Below are positions 26,502 to 35,267 of a stretch of 64,000 bases of DNA, in pieces. The notes beneath the pieces are model-generated. The model saw only the letters and a program-made list of their open reading frames with translations. It was not told the DNA's origin and did not search any database. A program made the translations under genes and the position numbers. Source of the DNA: Saprospiraceae bacterium. GTDB lineage: Bacteria; Bacteroidota; Bacteroidia; Chitinophagales; Saprospiraceae. Every line of letters begins with the position of its first letter. Positions within the stretch are counted from its first letter, which is position 1. Location of the stretch: the NCBI GenBank assembly GCA_016715965.1, contig JADJXG010000001.1, positions 2,981,501-3,045,500 on the forward strand, in the 5' to 3' direction.

Positions 26502-27506
26502 TTCCGCTATTCTTTTTGGGACATTGGATTGTATGGTCTGTAGATATTCTTCATAAGTACAGGGTATCAAAATATTTGCATTGGACAACTCTCCTGAGTA
26601 TGGACTTTTAAACCACCATTTTCCGGTAATCTCCGATTTGCAAAAGCAGATTTCCGAATCAAATTCTGGTAAATCAACTACATATTCTGTTAATTGAGTT
26701 TTTTGAGCGGAAGCATCTAACTTTTTAATAGAAAAGCCCTCCATGAAATACCAAACCAATTGAGCTATATTATAGTCGCATTGCTCAGTACTGTCTTGTT
26801 TTGCCTGCCAAGTATGAATGAAAAAAAGTTGATTGTTTTCTCCTGCGCCCGCCATGCGGCAAATGGAAGCTGCTTCTTCTGAATATAACCCACTGGATAT
26901 AGGATGCCCCTTCGCCGGAAAATCGGAAAAGCGAATGCTTAGGGGTGAAAAAAAACACCATTCCGATCTTCTCAGAATTGGATCCACAGAGTTTGAAGAC
27001 TTTCTAAAATCGGACAAATAGGATGTGACAATATCTGGAAAATTTGTTTTAAGTTCCTGTCTATGTATAAGTTGCCTTTGCATTGCGATCCCGTAGATTT
27101 TTTTTACAACCATTTGACCCTTCCAGATTTCCAAATTTTGCAATGACCAGGTTGGTTGAATCCAACTTAAACTATAAGGTATGGTATTTTTCTCTGACCA
27201 TTTGTGCATAGAACGAATCAAATCAATATCTCCGCCTACGACAATTGGCAATATCCCTTTTTGGATTAGATAATGAATAGTCTCTGCCATCCTGTCTGAA
27301 TCATACCCGGCAAACTCACCCAAATCCTGAAACCTTAGTGAATGAAAAGCACTTAAGTCCATTTGTGAGAGATATAATTTCCACTGGGAGCCGGTTATAG
27401 AGGGATGTTGAATAATGGCTAAATCAAACTCCAAATTACTACTATTCAAACCCATCTTCTCGACATGGTTTAAGGATTGGGCTGATGGCCTTAGATACAG
27501 GGTCAT
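26490..27506 (-). CDS. Ureohydrolase (arginase/formimidoylglutamase)-fold protein with a degenerate metal site
   Basis: A 338-residue protein related to the Bacteroidota formimidoylglutamase-like ureohydrolases. The resemblance is clearest at the C-terminus: GLYSEEAASICRMAGAGEN, IAQLVWYFMEGFS and ITGKWWF are hallmark positions of that group. The manganese ligands appear to be lost: GGDH is GGDIDL (about 90-95), the DAHxD segment reads SWIQPTWSL (about 114-122), and the SxDxDxxDP strand reads SDFRKSSNSVDP. Hydrolysis of guanidino or formimino compounds is therefore unlikely, and a scaffold, regulatory or structural role is possible. It diverges from the dehydrogenase gene. Family is fairly sure, function unknown. 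Confidence 0.75.
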   Translation of the reverse strand: MTLYLRPSAQSLNHVEKMGLNSSNLEFDLAIIQHPSITGSQWKLYLSQMDLSAFHSLRFQDLGEFAGYDSDRMAETIHYLIQKGILPIVVGGDIDLIRSMHKWSEKNTIPYSLSWIQPTWSLQNLEIWKGQMVVKKIYGIAMQRQLIHRQELKTNFPDIVTSYLSDFRKSSNSVDPILRRSEWCFFSPLSIRFSDFPAKGHPISSGLYSEEAASICRMAGAGENNQLFFIHTWQAKQDSTEQCDYNIAQLVWYFMEGFSIKKLDASAQKTQLTEYVVDLPEFDSEICFCKSEITGKWWFKSPYSGELSNANILIPCTYEEYLQTIQSNVPKRIAELIL

Positions 27507-27521
27507 AAACTGATTTTAGCA

Positions 27522-27529
27522 CAAATATA
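27522..27529 (-). promoter_or_regulatory. -7 element for the ureohydrolase-like gene
   Basis: On the minus strand this reads TATATTTG, an exact TAnnTTTG match, 16-23 bases upstream of the ATG at 27506. No exact TTTG was found at the usual distance. Confidence 0.4.
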
Positions 27530-27594
27530 TATTATATTTTTGAATAATATATAAAGAATTTAAAAACATAAATTTTCTTCTTGAGAATTGCTTT

Positions 27595-27602
27595 TATTTT
27601 TG
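27595..27602 (+). promoter_or_regulatory. -7 element for the Glu/Leu dehydrogenase gene
   Basis: TATTTTTG matches TAnnTTTG and ends 18 bases before the GTG start at 27620. The -33 position carries TTTTC rather than TTTG. Confidence 0.4.
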
Positions 27603-27619
27603 GCGGATAAATCAGATTT

Positions 27620-28840
27620 GTGGAAAAATTAGACCATTTTTTAGAAAAGAGACCTTTCTTAATATTTGAGTGGAAAGATGAATATTCTGATGCAGAAGCA
27701 TGGTTGGTGATCAACTCATTAAAAGGAGGTGCAAGTGGTGGTGGGACAAGAATGCGTCAAGGTTTGACAAAAGAGGAAGTCGTATCCTTGGCTAAGGTGA
27801 TGGAAGTCAAATTTAATGTATGCGGACCTCCTATAGGTGGTGCTAAATCAGGGATTAATTTTAATCCTTCAGATCCGAGAAAGAAGGAAGTGCTGGAGAG
27901 ATGGTTTCAGGCAGTTAGTCCCTTGCTTAAAGCTTATTATGGAACCGGAGGGGATCTGAATGTAGATGAAGTTAGGGATGTTTTTCCAATCACAGAATCT
28001 CTTGGGATTTTTCACCCGCAGGAAGGAGTCCTTTCCGGTCATTTTGGATTTGATCAATGGAATAAAAGAAAAGCCCTGGAAAACCTGGATGCAGGATGTA
28101 AATTATCGGTCAAAAGTGATTTATACTCCCCGGATTTGTCGAATGGAGCCTATACGGTTGCTGATATGATAACGGGATATGGAGTTGCAGAATCTATTAT
28201 TCAATACCTTCAAATTTTTGAAGGGAGTGAAGTAGCTGGTAAAACCTGCGTTGTACAGGGATGGGGAAATGTTGGTTCAGCCGCAGCTTACTATTTAGGA
28301 CAAGCGGGTGTCAAAATAATTGGAATTTTAGACAGGCAATTTAGTTTAACTAAAAAAGAGGGATTATCCTTTGAAGAAATCAGGGAATTGTTTCTAAAAA
28401 AAGAAGGAAATCAGCTTTATTCCTCAGATGCAAAGCCGTCGGCTGAGGTATTGGATTATATTTGGGATTGGGGCCCTGATATTTTTATTCCTGCTGCTGC
28501 AAGCAGAATAGTTACCGCAGATCAACTTGACCGTTTGGTAAATTCCGGAACAAAGATTGTTGCTTGTGGGGCAAATGTTCCTTTTGTTGAAGATCAGATA
28601 ATTTATGGAGATACCTCCAGGGTATATGATCAAAAATTGACCATTATCCCCGATTTTATCTCTAATTGTGGAATGGCCAGAACCTTCCATTTTTTAATGG
28701 CCAGTAAAGATCTTCCAACAGAAAATGAAATCTTTGAAGATGTGGCAAAAACCCTTGGCTTAGCACTGCAGAAGGTCAAAATGCAAGCCGATGAGAATAA
28801 GGGTTTTTTTGAAAATGCACTCAGTGTATTTGTTAAGTAG
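27620..28840 (+). CDS. Glu/Leu/Phe/Val family amino-acid dehydrogenase
   Basis: A 406-residue NAD(P)-dependent enzyme that oxidatively deaminates an amino acid to its 2-oxo acid, or the reverse. The start is GTG. The catalytic domain has KGGASGGGTRMRQGLT (about 35-50) and the active-site segment GPPIGGAKSGINF with the catalytic Lys (about 69-81), then GTGGDLNVDEV. The NAD-binding domain starts near 205 and carries the dinucleotide fold VVQGWGNVGSAAAYYLGQAG. DFISNCGM is near the end. Length and motif spacing fit the Bacteroidota group often annotated as glutamate or leucine dehydrogenase; the residues deciding the substrate cannot be read off with confidence. Confidence 0.88.
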   Translation: MEKLDHFLEKRPFLIFEWKDEYSDAEAWLVINSLKGGASGGGTRMRQGLTKEEVVSLAKVMEVKFNVCGPPIGGAKSGINFNPSDPRKKEVLERWFQAVSPLLKAYYGTGGDLNVDEVRDVFPITESLGIFHPQEGVLSGHFGFDQWNKRKALENLDAGCKLSVKSDLYSPDLSNGAYTVADMITGYGVAESIIQYLQIFEGSEVAGKTCVVQGWGNVGSAAAYYLGQAGVKIIGILDRQFSLTKKEGLSFEEIRELFLKKEGNQLYSSDAKPSAEVLDYIWDWGPDIFIPAAASRIVTADQLDRLVNSGTKIVACGANVPFVEDQIIYGDTSRVYDQKLTIIPDFISNCGMARTFHFLMASKDLPTENEIFEDVAKTLGLALQKVKMQADENKGFFENALSVFVK

Positions 28841-28885
28841 CAAACTATCATTCAAATATATATTGTAATTTATTGTTATTTGAAT

Positions 28886-28920
28886 TTTGTCGATTATGGC
28901 CGGATTTTTGCATAGCTTTG
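28886..28920 (+). promoter_or_regulatory. Promoter of the OmpA-family gene
   Basis: TTTG (28886-28889), a 23-base spacer and TAGCTTTG (28913-28920) match the Bacteroidota consensus exactly. The ATG is at 28962. The -7 element is embedded in an inverted repeat described separately. Confidence 0.6.
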
Positions 28921-28941
28921 CTATGGCTATGGTTTAACCAT
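28911..28941. repeat. Two adjacent inverted repeats over the OmpA-gene start site
   Basis: CATAGC-TTT-GCTATG (28911-28925) overlaps the -7 element, and ATGGTT-T-AACCAT (28929-28941) follows in the leader. Both are perfect dyads with odd centres. They could be operator sites or small leader hairpins; the placement on the transcription start favours regulation. Confidence 0.5.
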
Positions 28942-28961
28942 TGAGCTGAATTTCGTGGTCT

Positions 28962-30758
28962 ATGATTCGAAAATTAAGTTTAATCCTCCTTATTTGGACA
29001 TATCATTTGGTTTTGTTCGGTCAAACAGATTCTTTAAAATTGCAGGACACCACCAAAATCTTAATCCCGAATGCTAGTTCGGAAAGCAAAAAAGCCAGTT
29101 CACCAAAATATCCTCCAAAACCAAAACATGCCTGGGAATTAGGCCTTCATTTTGGTCACTTGCTAATAGATGGGGATGTGGATCAATGGAAACCACTCTC
29201 TGGTTATGGACTTGGAATTCACGTGCGCAGGGCGATTCATTATGTTTTTTCGATTCGCTTGGACGCGACTTACGGAAGAACATTTGGACTAGAACCACAG
29301 CCTTATGGCGCCAGTCTTGAACCTGAACAATTTTATCAGGAGCCCAATGGCACCAATCGAGCAGTTTTTAATGGATACAACCGAAATGCACCATGGTTTC
29401 CCGCTTATCGGACAGAGATCTATTCTATGTCACTGCAAGGAATATTGAATATTGGCAACATCCTATTCCACAAAGAGAGAAATAAGTGGAACTGGTACCT
29501 GGTGGTTGGAGCAGGAACTTATCATCATCGCACCTTTTTAGATCTAAGGGATGGAAATGGAAATAATTATTCAGATTTATTAAACAGGGTTCCATTCAAC
29601 AATATTGATTTCAATACAAGGCAGGGCAGATCTGATATTAGGGATGCGATTAAGAATATTTATGACGGTGATTATGAAACAGAAGCCTTTAAAAAGAGAG
29701 GCATTTTTAGACTTGCAGATAAACACAACATTCACTTCGCATTTACAGGAGGAATGGGTATTGCAAGAAAAATAAACAAACGAATTAACATTGGAATTGA
29801 ACATTCATTTATTATTTCTGACAATGATTATCTGGATGGAATAAAGTACCGTTCTGATGTGGATCAAACGAACAACAATGATGTTATTCATTATACTCAA
29901 TTGAGATTGGCCATTAACCTTGGTAATTTGAATAAGATAAAGGAACCACTTTATTGGCTCAACCCAATTGATGGTATTTATGAAGATTTGGCAGAGTTAA
30001 AGGCAAGACCCATTTACGACCCAACGGATACAGATGGAGATGGAGTCATTGATTTAATAGACTTAGAGCCAAATTCAGCAATGAATGCGCCGGTGAACAC
30101 AAAAGGTGTCACTTTAGATAGCGATAAGGATGGATTGGTAGATCATCTGGATGCAGAGCCATTTTCACCTCCAGGCACCAATGTGGATGAAAAAGGAGTG
30201 GCAATTGTACCTCCAAAAATGACCGAGGAAGATGTCAATCGATTAATCAATAATAAACTTGGAAATGCCCTGGACAAAGATGGCAATCTGAAGACCTGTT
30301 GTCCTCCGGATTGGTTTTTACCAATGGTGCATTTCAATTTAGATGAATATTGCGTAAAGCCGCAGTATTATCCACAGTTGCAGCATGTAGCAGATGTGAT
30401 GAAAACCCACCCGGACCTAAAAATTGTAGTAAAAGGACATACAGATATCAGACATTCTGATGAATACAATTTGGTGCTATCTTACAATAGAGCAAAGTGG
30501 ACCATTGATTATATCGTAGAGAAATACAAGTTGCCCAGAGAGAGATTTATCTTAATGTATGGAGGAGAATCAGCTCCTTATGGTAGCATTCATTCCATCG
30601 ACCGCAGGGTTGAATTTTGGGTAGCCAAAGAAGGCGATAAAGAAATGGAAAGGCCACAAGGACCTGAAGCAGGACATTGTCGTAAAAAGATGGTGAGAAA
30701 AGCCGCAAAGCTTAAAACAGATACAGGAACAGAAGATGACAAGAAATCCGGTTATTGA
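28962..30758 (+). CDS. OmpA-family outer-membrane protein with beta-barrel and calcium-type repeats
   Basis: A 598-residue envelope protein. A signal peptide covers about residues 1-20 (LVLFGQ). Residues about 48-330 form a transmembrane barrel-like region beginning HAWELGLHFGHLLIDGDVD. Two thrombospondin type 3-like aspartate repeats follow, DTDGDGVIDLIDLEP and DSDKDGLVDHLDAEP (about 350-400), which bind calcium in related proteins. The OmpA peptidoglycan-binding domain (about 445-570) has VVKGHTDIRHSDEYN and LSYNRAKWTIDYI. The protein should link the outer membrane to the cell wall. The TNTGVT-like Cys pair in LKTCCPPDWF before the OmpA domain is a lineage feature. The promoter carries two inverted repeats. 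Confidence 0.9.
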   Translation: MIRKLSLILLIWTYHLVLFGQTDSLKLQDTTKILIPNASSESKKASSPKYPPKPKHAWELGLHFGHLLIDGDVDQWKPLSGYGLGIHVRRAIHYVFSIRLDATYGRTFGLEPQPYGASLEPEQFYQEPNGTNRAVFNGYNRNAPWFPAYRTEIYSMSLQGILNIGNILFHKERNKWNWYLVVGAGTYHHRTFLDLRDGNGNNYSDLLNRVPFNNIDFNTRQGRSDIRDAIKNIYDGDYETEAFKKRGIFRLADKHNIHFAFTGGMGIARKINKRINIGIEHSFIISDNDYLDGIKYRSDVDQTNNNDVIHYTQLRLAINLGNLNKIKEPLYWLNPIDGIYEDLAELKARPIYDPTDTDGDGVIDLIDLEPNSAMNAPVNTKGVTLDSDKDGLVDHLDAEPFSPPGTNVDEKGVAIVPPKMTEEDVNRLINNKLGNALDKDGNLKTCCPPDWFLPMVHFNLDEYCVKPQYYPQLQHVADVMKTHPDLKIVVKGHTDIRHSDEYNLVLSYNRAKWTIDYIVEKYKLPRERFILMYGGESAPYGSIHSIDRRVEFWVAKEGDKEMERPQGPEAGHCRKKMVRKAAKLKTDTGTEDDKKSGY

Positions 30759-30796
30759 TGCTGCTTCTCAGACATCATACTTGATTTTATTCTTTC

Positions 30797-31705
30797 CTAA
30801 TTGAAATTTTGTAGCCCATTCAGAAAGTCTGCAATATTCATCTTTCTTTTGGATTCAGCTTGTATTTCTAATATTTGAAGGTAGCCATCTTTGCAATATA
30901 TTTTTAGCATTTTTGGCAACTCAATTTTCCATATACCCGGACGATATGAATGAACTTCCTGATGAGGTATAGCCTTTGTTATTTTAAAAATTTGATGATT
31001 GTGAATTGTTCTAGCACCTGGCGCCGGACTGAAAGCTCTAATTTGATGGTAGATTTCTTCTGAAGTTCGATTCCAATCAATTTCCAAATCTGCCGAAGTG
31101 ATTTTTGGAGCATAGCTTGCATCCTCATTGTGTTGTTGTATGGGTTTAATTGAATTGGTTTGTAGTGAATGAATGGTTTTTACCAAAAGTAGGCTTCCTT
31201 CTTTTTTCATTTTTTGATAGAGAGTTTCAAAATTATCCATGGGGTCAATAGACAGCTCGGTTTGCATCAAGAGATCTCCGGTATCAATTTCTTTGTTTAT
31301 GAAAAAAGTTGTTAATCCGGTTTTTTGTTCACCATTCAGGATGGCTCTTTGGATGGGTGCTGCTCCACGATATTTTGGCAGGAGAGAACCATGCAAATTA
31401 ATGGTACCCAATGGAGGAATGCTTAATAAGGAAGCAGGAAGCATGCGGAAAGCCACTACAACAAACAGATCGGGATTTAAGGCTTTTAAAGTTTCATGAA
31501 AATGGACATTTTTCAAATTTTTCGGTTGAAACAGTTTACAGCGATTTTTTACGGCCCAAATTTTTACAGCTGATTCAAGGAGTTTATGATTTCTACCACC
31601 GACTTTATCAGTTGCAGTAACTACAGCAACCACTTCAAAGTGTTTTGCAAGCTCTTCTAATGAATCAACTGCAAAATCCGGAGTTCCAAAAAATACGATC
31701 CTCAT
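30797..31705 (-). CDS. fmt: Methionyl-tRNA formyltransferase
   Basis: Formylates initiator Met-tRNA using 10-formyl-tetrahydrofolate. From the ATG at 31705 the protein is 302 residues and begins MRIVFFGTPDFAVDSL, the conserved family start; an upstream in-frame ATG at 31762 would add 19 unrelated residues and was rejected. The active-site region has LHGSLLPKYRGAAPIQRAIL (about residues 105-124), with the catalytic Asn-His-Asp set contributed by INLHGSLLP and EIDTGD. A C-terminal OB-like domain binds tRNA. Length is normal. It diverges from the SCP2-domain gene. Confidence 0.93.
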   Translation of the reverse strand: MRIVFFGTPDFAVDSLEELAKHFEVVAVVTATDKVGGRNHKLLESAVKIWAVKNRCKLFQPKNLKNVHFHETLKALNPDLFVVVAFRMLPASLLSIPPLGTINLHGSLLPKYRGAAPIQRAILNGEQKTGLTTFFINKEIDTGDLLMQTELSIDPMDNFETLYQKMKKEGSLLLVKTIHSLQTNSIKPIQQHNEDASYAPKITSADLEIDWNRTSEEIYHQIRAFSPAPGARTIHNHQIFKITKAIPHQEVHSYRPGIWKIELPKMLKIYCKDGYLQILEIQAESKRKMNIADFLNGLQNFN

Positions 31706-31759
31706 AAAATTCAATATATACAATAATAGTTGGTCGCAAAAAATGTTCTTTAAGTGACC

Positions 31760-31767
31760 CAAAAGTA
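31760..31767 (-). promoter_or_regulatory. fmt: -7 element candidate for fmt
   Basis: On the minus strand this reads TACTTTTG, an exact TAnnTTTG match, 55 bases before the chosen fmt start. It would lie upstream of the transcript only if the ATG at 31705 is used, which supports that start. No clear -33 element. Confidence 0.35.
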
Positions 31768-31834
31768 CTCTGCAATGTCTAAATTAGTACGTATAGAATC
31801 GATCAATTTACTAATTTCGCACAAATTATCCACC

Positions 31835-32152
31835 ATGACTGCAAAGGAATTTTTGTTTGAACTCCCATCCAAAATCAATTTGAATCTGTTAGAAGGCCTG
31901 GAGACTGTTTTTCATTTTGAGTTGGAAGGAGAAAATAGCGGTCCTGTGACCATAGTCATCAAGGGAAATGAAGTAAAAGTAGAGGAAGGTTTGATTGGTG
32001 AGCCTAACTGTGTGGTGAAAGCAACAGATGAAAATTTTAAAAAAATTTTAAAGGGTGAACTTAATCCTATGATGGCGCTGCTAACTGGAAAACTGAAAGT
32101 TGTGAACCAAACTGAAATGATGAAATTCGCCAAAATATTGGGTTGGATGTAA
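31835..32152 (+). CDS. Small SCP2 sterol-carrier-domain protein
   Basis: A 105-residue single-domain protein of the SCP2 lipid-binding fold. Visible features are FHFELEGENSGPVTIVIKG (about 27-45), PNCVVKATDENFKKILKGEL (about 60-79) and GKLKVVNQTEMMKFAKIL near the end, the last being the family's substrate-pocket closing segment. The ATG at 31835 gives MTAKEFLFELP, a natural start; longer in-frame starts to 31754 add unrelated sequence. Such stand-alone proteins are thought to carry hydrophobic ligands in the cytoplasm. The ligand is unknown and no lipid gene is adjacent. Confidence 0.8.
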   Translation: MTAKEFLFELPSKINLNLLEGLETVFHFELEGENSGPVTIVIKGNEVKVEEGLIGEPNCVVKATDENFKKILKGELNPMMALLTGKLKVVNQTEMMKFAKILGWM

Positions 32153-32220
32153 TGGAGTTTGGTATTGCAGAATTTCAAGTTTGCTTTTATTTGTCCAAAC
32201 TCTGAGAATGATCTCCAGAA

Positions 32221-32820
32221 TCATTTATTTTTAAGATGAAATGCAATGCCCATAGAGTTTGTATTGAGTTGTGGTTTAATTTGTAAGCTTAAATCATCAC
32301 TCACGTCAAAAGTCTTTAGATGACGATCAACAAAAGCATCCATACCAATCAACAAATAGACTGCTACAAGACCTAAATAACTCCGCTGCAAATTTTTATC
32401 GTATAAGTCCCTAAAAGATTTTAGACTTGATAAGCTGTAAATTCCAACAAATTCATCGTTGGACGATTCTCCAAAATCAACCCGCATGATATAGGCCTTT
32501 TGGAATCGATTGTAGTTTTTCTGATTGATGGCCAAGGAATAGACTGGAAGTGCAAGTGCTCCATATACTATGGGTAGTTTCCAATATTTTCCATTGTAAA
32601 TTTGGCCTGCTCCGGGTAGCAGCAATGAATAAGTCAAGGCTCTTCCGGGTTTTCCCTGAAAAATATTGCGCAAGGTGCTTTGTGTTTTTTTTTGATCAGG
32701 AGAAATACTATCCTGTTCGCTAATTGAACTGTCGCGCCCAATTATTGAATTTGGTTCAGGATTTTGTTGCGCATGCAAAAAATGCACGATGAAAATCAAA
32801 GTTAAAGCGTAAAGCCTCAT
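32221..32820 (-). CDS. DUF5683 membrane protein
   Basis: A 199-residue protein. It has a signal peptide (about 1-18), a low-complexity Ser/Asp/Gln linker, then the DUF5683 core GRALTYSLLLPGAGQIYNGK (about 58-77) followed by a hydrophobic hairpin KLPIVYGALALPVYSLAI and a second membrane stretch LGLVAVYLLIGMDAFVDRHL. The PGAGQIYNGKYWK motif is shared with TM2-like small membrane proteins. The gene sits 11 bases after parB, a conserved neighbourhood in Bacteroidota, yet no link between the two functions is known. Envelope location is inferred. Confidence 0.82.
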   Translation of the reverse strand: MRLYALTLIFIVHFLHAQQNPEPNSIIGRDSSISEQDSISPDQKKTQSTLRNIFQGKPGRALTYSLLLPGAGQIYNGKYWKLPIVYGALALPVYSLAINQKNYNRFQKAYIMRVDFGESSNDEFVGIYSLSSLKSFRDLYDKNLQRSYLGLVAVYLLIGMDAFVDRHLKTFDVSDDLSLQIKPQLNTNSMGIAFHLKNK

Positions 32821-32831
32821 GTTGAAGCAAT

Positions 32832-33716
32832 TTAATCTTCTAAACGGTCTAATATATCATTTAGTGCCTGATCAGAATTGAATCGAATGATGATTTGACC
32901 AACACCTTGGTCATTCCTTTTTACGATTACCTTACTTCCAAATTGGGCTGAAAGCCTATCCTCTATAGGTTTAATCAAGTTATGGCTTGAAGTGGAAACA
33001 GGTCTGACAGATTTGCGCTTGCCTGAATGCATGTGTTGGGCAAATTTTTCAGCATCTCTAACTGACAGGTCTTTTTCCACGATATCTCTATACAACTGTG
33101 TTTGCTGCAGCAAATCCTCAATACCCGCTATTACCCTCGCATGTCCCATGCTGATCCTTCGCTCTTTTATAGCGCCTTGAATCTCGGGTGGTAACTTTAA
33201 CAAACGGATGTAGTTACTTATGGTGCTTCTCTGCTTACCAACTCTTTCTGAAAGTTTATCCTGGGTAAGATTGCATTCTTCCATCAGCCGGGAATAGCTG
33301 ATGGCAATTTCTATGGGTGTCAGATCTTCCCTTTGAATATTTTCAACCAGTGCCATTTCAAGAACTTCCTGGTCGTTGGCTGAACGGACGTAAGCAGGCA
33401 CCTCTTTAAGTCCAGCCAATTGAGCCGCGCGGAATCTTCTTTCACCGGATATAATTTGAAACATTCCATCCGATATTTTGCGCACAGTTAAAGGTTGGAT
33501 GATTCCAAAGCTGAGGATAGAACGAGATAGTTCTTCTAAAGCTTCTGCTTCAAAAGTGTTTCTAGGTTGATGTGGATTGGGTTGTATGAATGATATGTCC
33601 ACAAGATAACTCTCAGTCTCCTGTTTTGCAGTATGAGGCTTTATTTTAGAATCCTCCTTATTGATATTGGCTATAAGTGCTTTGAGGCCTTTTCCCAATT
33701 CTTGTTTTTGACTCAT
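32832..33716 (-). CDS. parB: Chromosome partitioning protein ParB
   Basis: A 294-residue CTP-dependent parS-binding clamp. The N-terminal ParB/Srx domain has IQPNPHQPRNTFE (about 39-51), IIQPLTVRKI and the CTPase/arginine motif ISGERRFRAAQLAGL (about 93-107). The helix-turn-helix region follows with LTQDKLSERVGKQRSTISNY, and MGHARVIAGI. The C-terminal dimer domain is short (about 245-294). It overlaps parA by four bases. I did not notice a parS palindrome in this window. It is a chromosomal rather than plasmid type, given its neighbours. Confidence 0.93.
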   Translation of the reverse strand: MSQKQELGKGLKALIANINKEDSKIKPHTAKQETESYLVDISFIQPNPHQPRNTFEAEALEELSRSILSFGIIQPLTVRKISDGMFQIISGERRFRAAQLAGLKEVPAYVRSANDQEVLEMALVENIQREDLTPIEIAISYSRLMEECNLTQDKLSERVGKQRSTISNYIRLLKLPPEIQGAIKERRISMGHARVIAGIEDLLQQTQLYRDIVEKDLSVRDAEKFAQHMHSGKRKSVRPVSTSSHNLIKPIEDRLSAQFGSKVIVKRNDQGVGQIIIRFNSDQALNDILDRLED

Positions 33717-34489
33717 TTTGAGATGAGATTTTGATTGTTTATAAATTCCTGGGCAAAATTTAAAAAATTGACGGATCCTTTACTGGCGGCATCATAGAGT
33801 ACCACAGGTTTTTTAGCCAATGGGGCTTCCGCAATTTTAGAATTCCGGTGGATTATTGTTTCAAAGATTGGAATTTTAGCCTCTGACCGAAGGGTTTCAA
33901 TTACCATATTGGACATTCGCAACGTTTTATTGTACATAGAGAGAAGAGCACCTTCAATTTCAAGCCCGGGGTTTAGATTTTCTTTCACGAGTTTGATGGT
34001 GTGCAATATTTTTGAAAGACCTTCTAGTGCAAATAATTCTGTTTGAATGGGGATGATGACTGAATCAGCCGCCACAAGGGCGTTAACGGTCATTAATCCA
34101 AGCGAAGGGAGGCAGTCAATGATAATAAAGTGATAGTCATCTTTGACCTCATGGAGCACTTTGCGCATTACAAATTCCCTTTTTTCCATATTGACAAGCT
34201 CAATGTCAGCACCTACTAAATCGATATCTGCTGGTAAAATATCCAAAAAGGGAGTCGAAGTTTGAAGAATGGCTTTTCGGGTAGGTAAACCTTTTATCAT
34301 GCAGTCATACAAAGTGTTCTCAAACGTCAATTGGTCAGAGCCAGTTCCTGAGGTGGTATTCGCCTGAGGGTCCGCATCAACAAGCAATACCTTATATTCC
34401 AAAATGGATAAACAGGCAGCCAGATTTATGGCAGTGGTTGTTTTTCCAACTCCACCTTTTTGATTCGCAATGGCAACAATTTTACCCAT
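33713..34489 (-). CDS. parA: Chromosome partitioning ATPase ParA (Soj type)
   Basis: A 258-residue deviant Walker ATPase that binds the nucleoid and moves ParB-parS complexes. The deviant Walker A KGGVGKTTT is at about residues 10-18, the A' motif is LLVDADPQANTTSG (about 35-48), and Walker B is FIIIDCLPSLGLMTVNAL. There is no N-terminal DNA-binding extension, so it is the short chromosomal type. Its ATG overlaps the stop of the upstream UPF0173 gene by one base (TAATG), and its end overlaps parB by four, so the group is one translationally coupled operon. Confidence 0.94.
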   Translation of the reverse strand: MGKIVAIANQKGGVGKTTTAINLAACLSILEYKVLLVDADPQANTTSGTGSDQLTFENTLYDCMIKGLPTRKAILQTSTPFLDILPADIDLVGADIELVNMEKREFVMRKVLHEVKDDYHFIIIDCLPSLGLMTVNALVAADSVIIPIQTELFALEGLSKILHTIKLVKENLNPGLEIEGALLSMYNKTLRMSNMVIETLRSEAKIPIFETIIHRNSKIAEAPLAKKPVVLYDAASKGSVNFLNFAQEFINNQNLISK

Positions 34490-35181
34490 TAGTTCCAGTT
34501 GACTGTTTCACCTATTTTTGGTATGATTAAGCGTTTTGACCTGGTAGCGAACTTCTGTACACAAGCATCGTGATCAATTTTTATTCCTGGAAAACTGTCA
34601 AAGTGAGCGCCAATAACTGTGTTAACCTCACAAAACTGACTTGCCAAGATTGCGTCATCCGCTCCCATTGTATAAAGGTCTCCAATTGGAAAAATGGCAA
34701 AATCAAGCTTAGGGCAAGTGAGAGGAATTAATTTCATCTCCATACTCAGAGCGGTGTCTCCTGCAAAATAAAAACACAGTTCAGAATTCCAAAGAACAAA
34801 TCCATTGGAATGACCACCGTAACTGCCATCTGGCAAAGAGGAAGAATGCGCTGCGTATACCATCTTTACCGTACCAAAGTCTGTATCTAATTTTCCACCT
34901 TGATTCATAGCAATTCCTTCTATTCCTTTACTTTTCAGCCAGTTGATTATTTCATAATTTGAAATAACCGTAGCCTTTGTTTTTTTAGCCAATTCTATAC
35001 AATCACCGACATGGTCTGCATGGCCATGGGAGATAAGCATATAGTCGGCTTCGATTTGACCAATTGAAATATGTGAAGCTAGTGAGTTTCCCGAAATAAA
35101 TGGATCAAATAACAATATTTTTCCACCCATTGTAATGGAAAAACAAGAATGTCCAAAATATTTTAACATAGATGCCTGCAA
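34489..35181 (-). CDS. UPF0173-type metal-dependent hydrolase (metallo-beta-lactamase fold)
   Basis: A 230-residue protein of the UPF0173/YtkL group. Metal-binding motifs are HGHADHVGD (about 52-60), a His in AAHSSS (about 110-115), the Asp in YFAGDTAL and the last His in VIGAHFDSFP. A shorter start at Met5 (35169) would begin MLKYFGHSCFSI, closer to the family start. The fold is certain and the site is complete; the substrate is not known for the family. It is the first gene of the parAB operon, which is transcribed leftward. Confidence 0.85.
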   Translation of the reverse strand: MQASMLKYFGHSCFSITMGGKILLFDPFISGNSLASHISIGQIEADYMLISHGHADHVGDCIELAKKTKATVISNYEIINWLKSKGIEGIAMNQGGKLDTDFGTVKMVYAAHSSSLPDGSYGGHSNGFVLWNSELCFYFAGDTALSMEMKLIPLTCPKLDFAIFPIGDLYTMGADDAILASQFCEVNTVIGAHFDSFPGIKIDHDACVQKFATRSKRLIIPKIGETVNWN

Positions 35182-35267
35182 ATTTTACACAAATTTAGCC
35201 TATTTATGACAACTGTATGGAGCAAGCTCATCCTAAACATTCGTTAACACTCTGGGTTATACTTTCC

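Noticed and set aside
31706..31762. N-terminal extension of fmt from the ATG at 31762
   Set aside because: The conserved formyltransferase start is at 31705, and a -7 promoter element lies just upstream of 31755; the added residues have no family similarity.
32832..35181. A parS site near parAB
   Set aside because: I read the region for a TGTTTCACGTGAAACA-like palindrome and saw none; the site may lie elsewhere on the chromosome.
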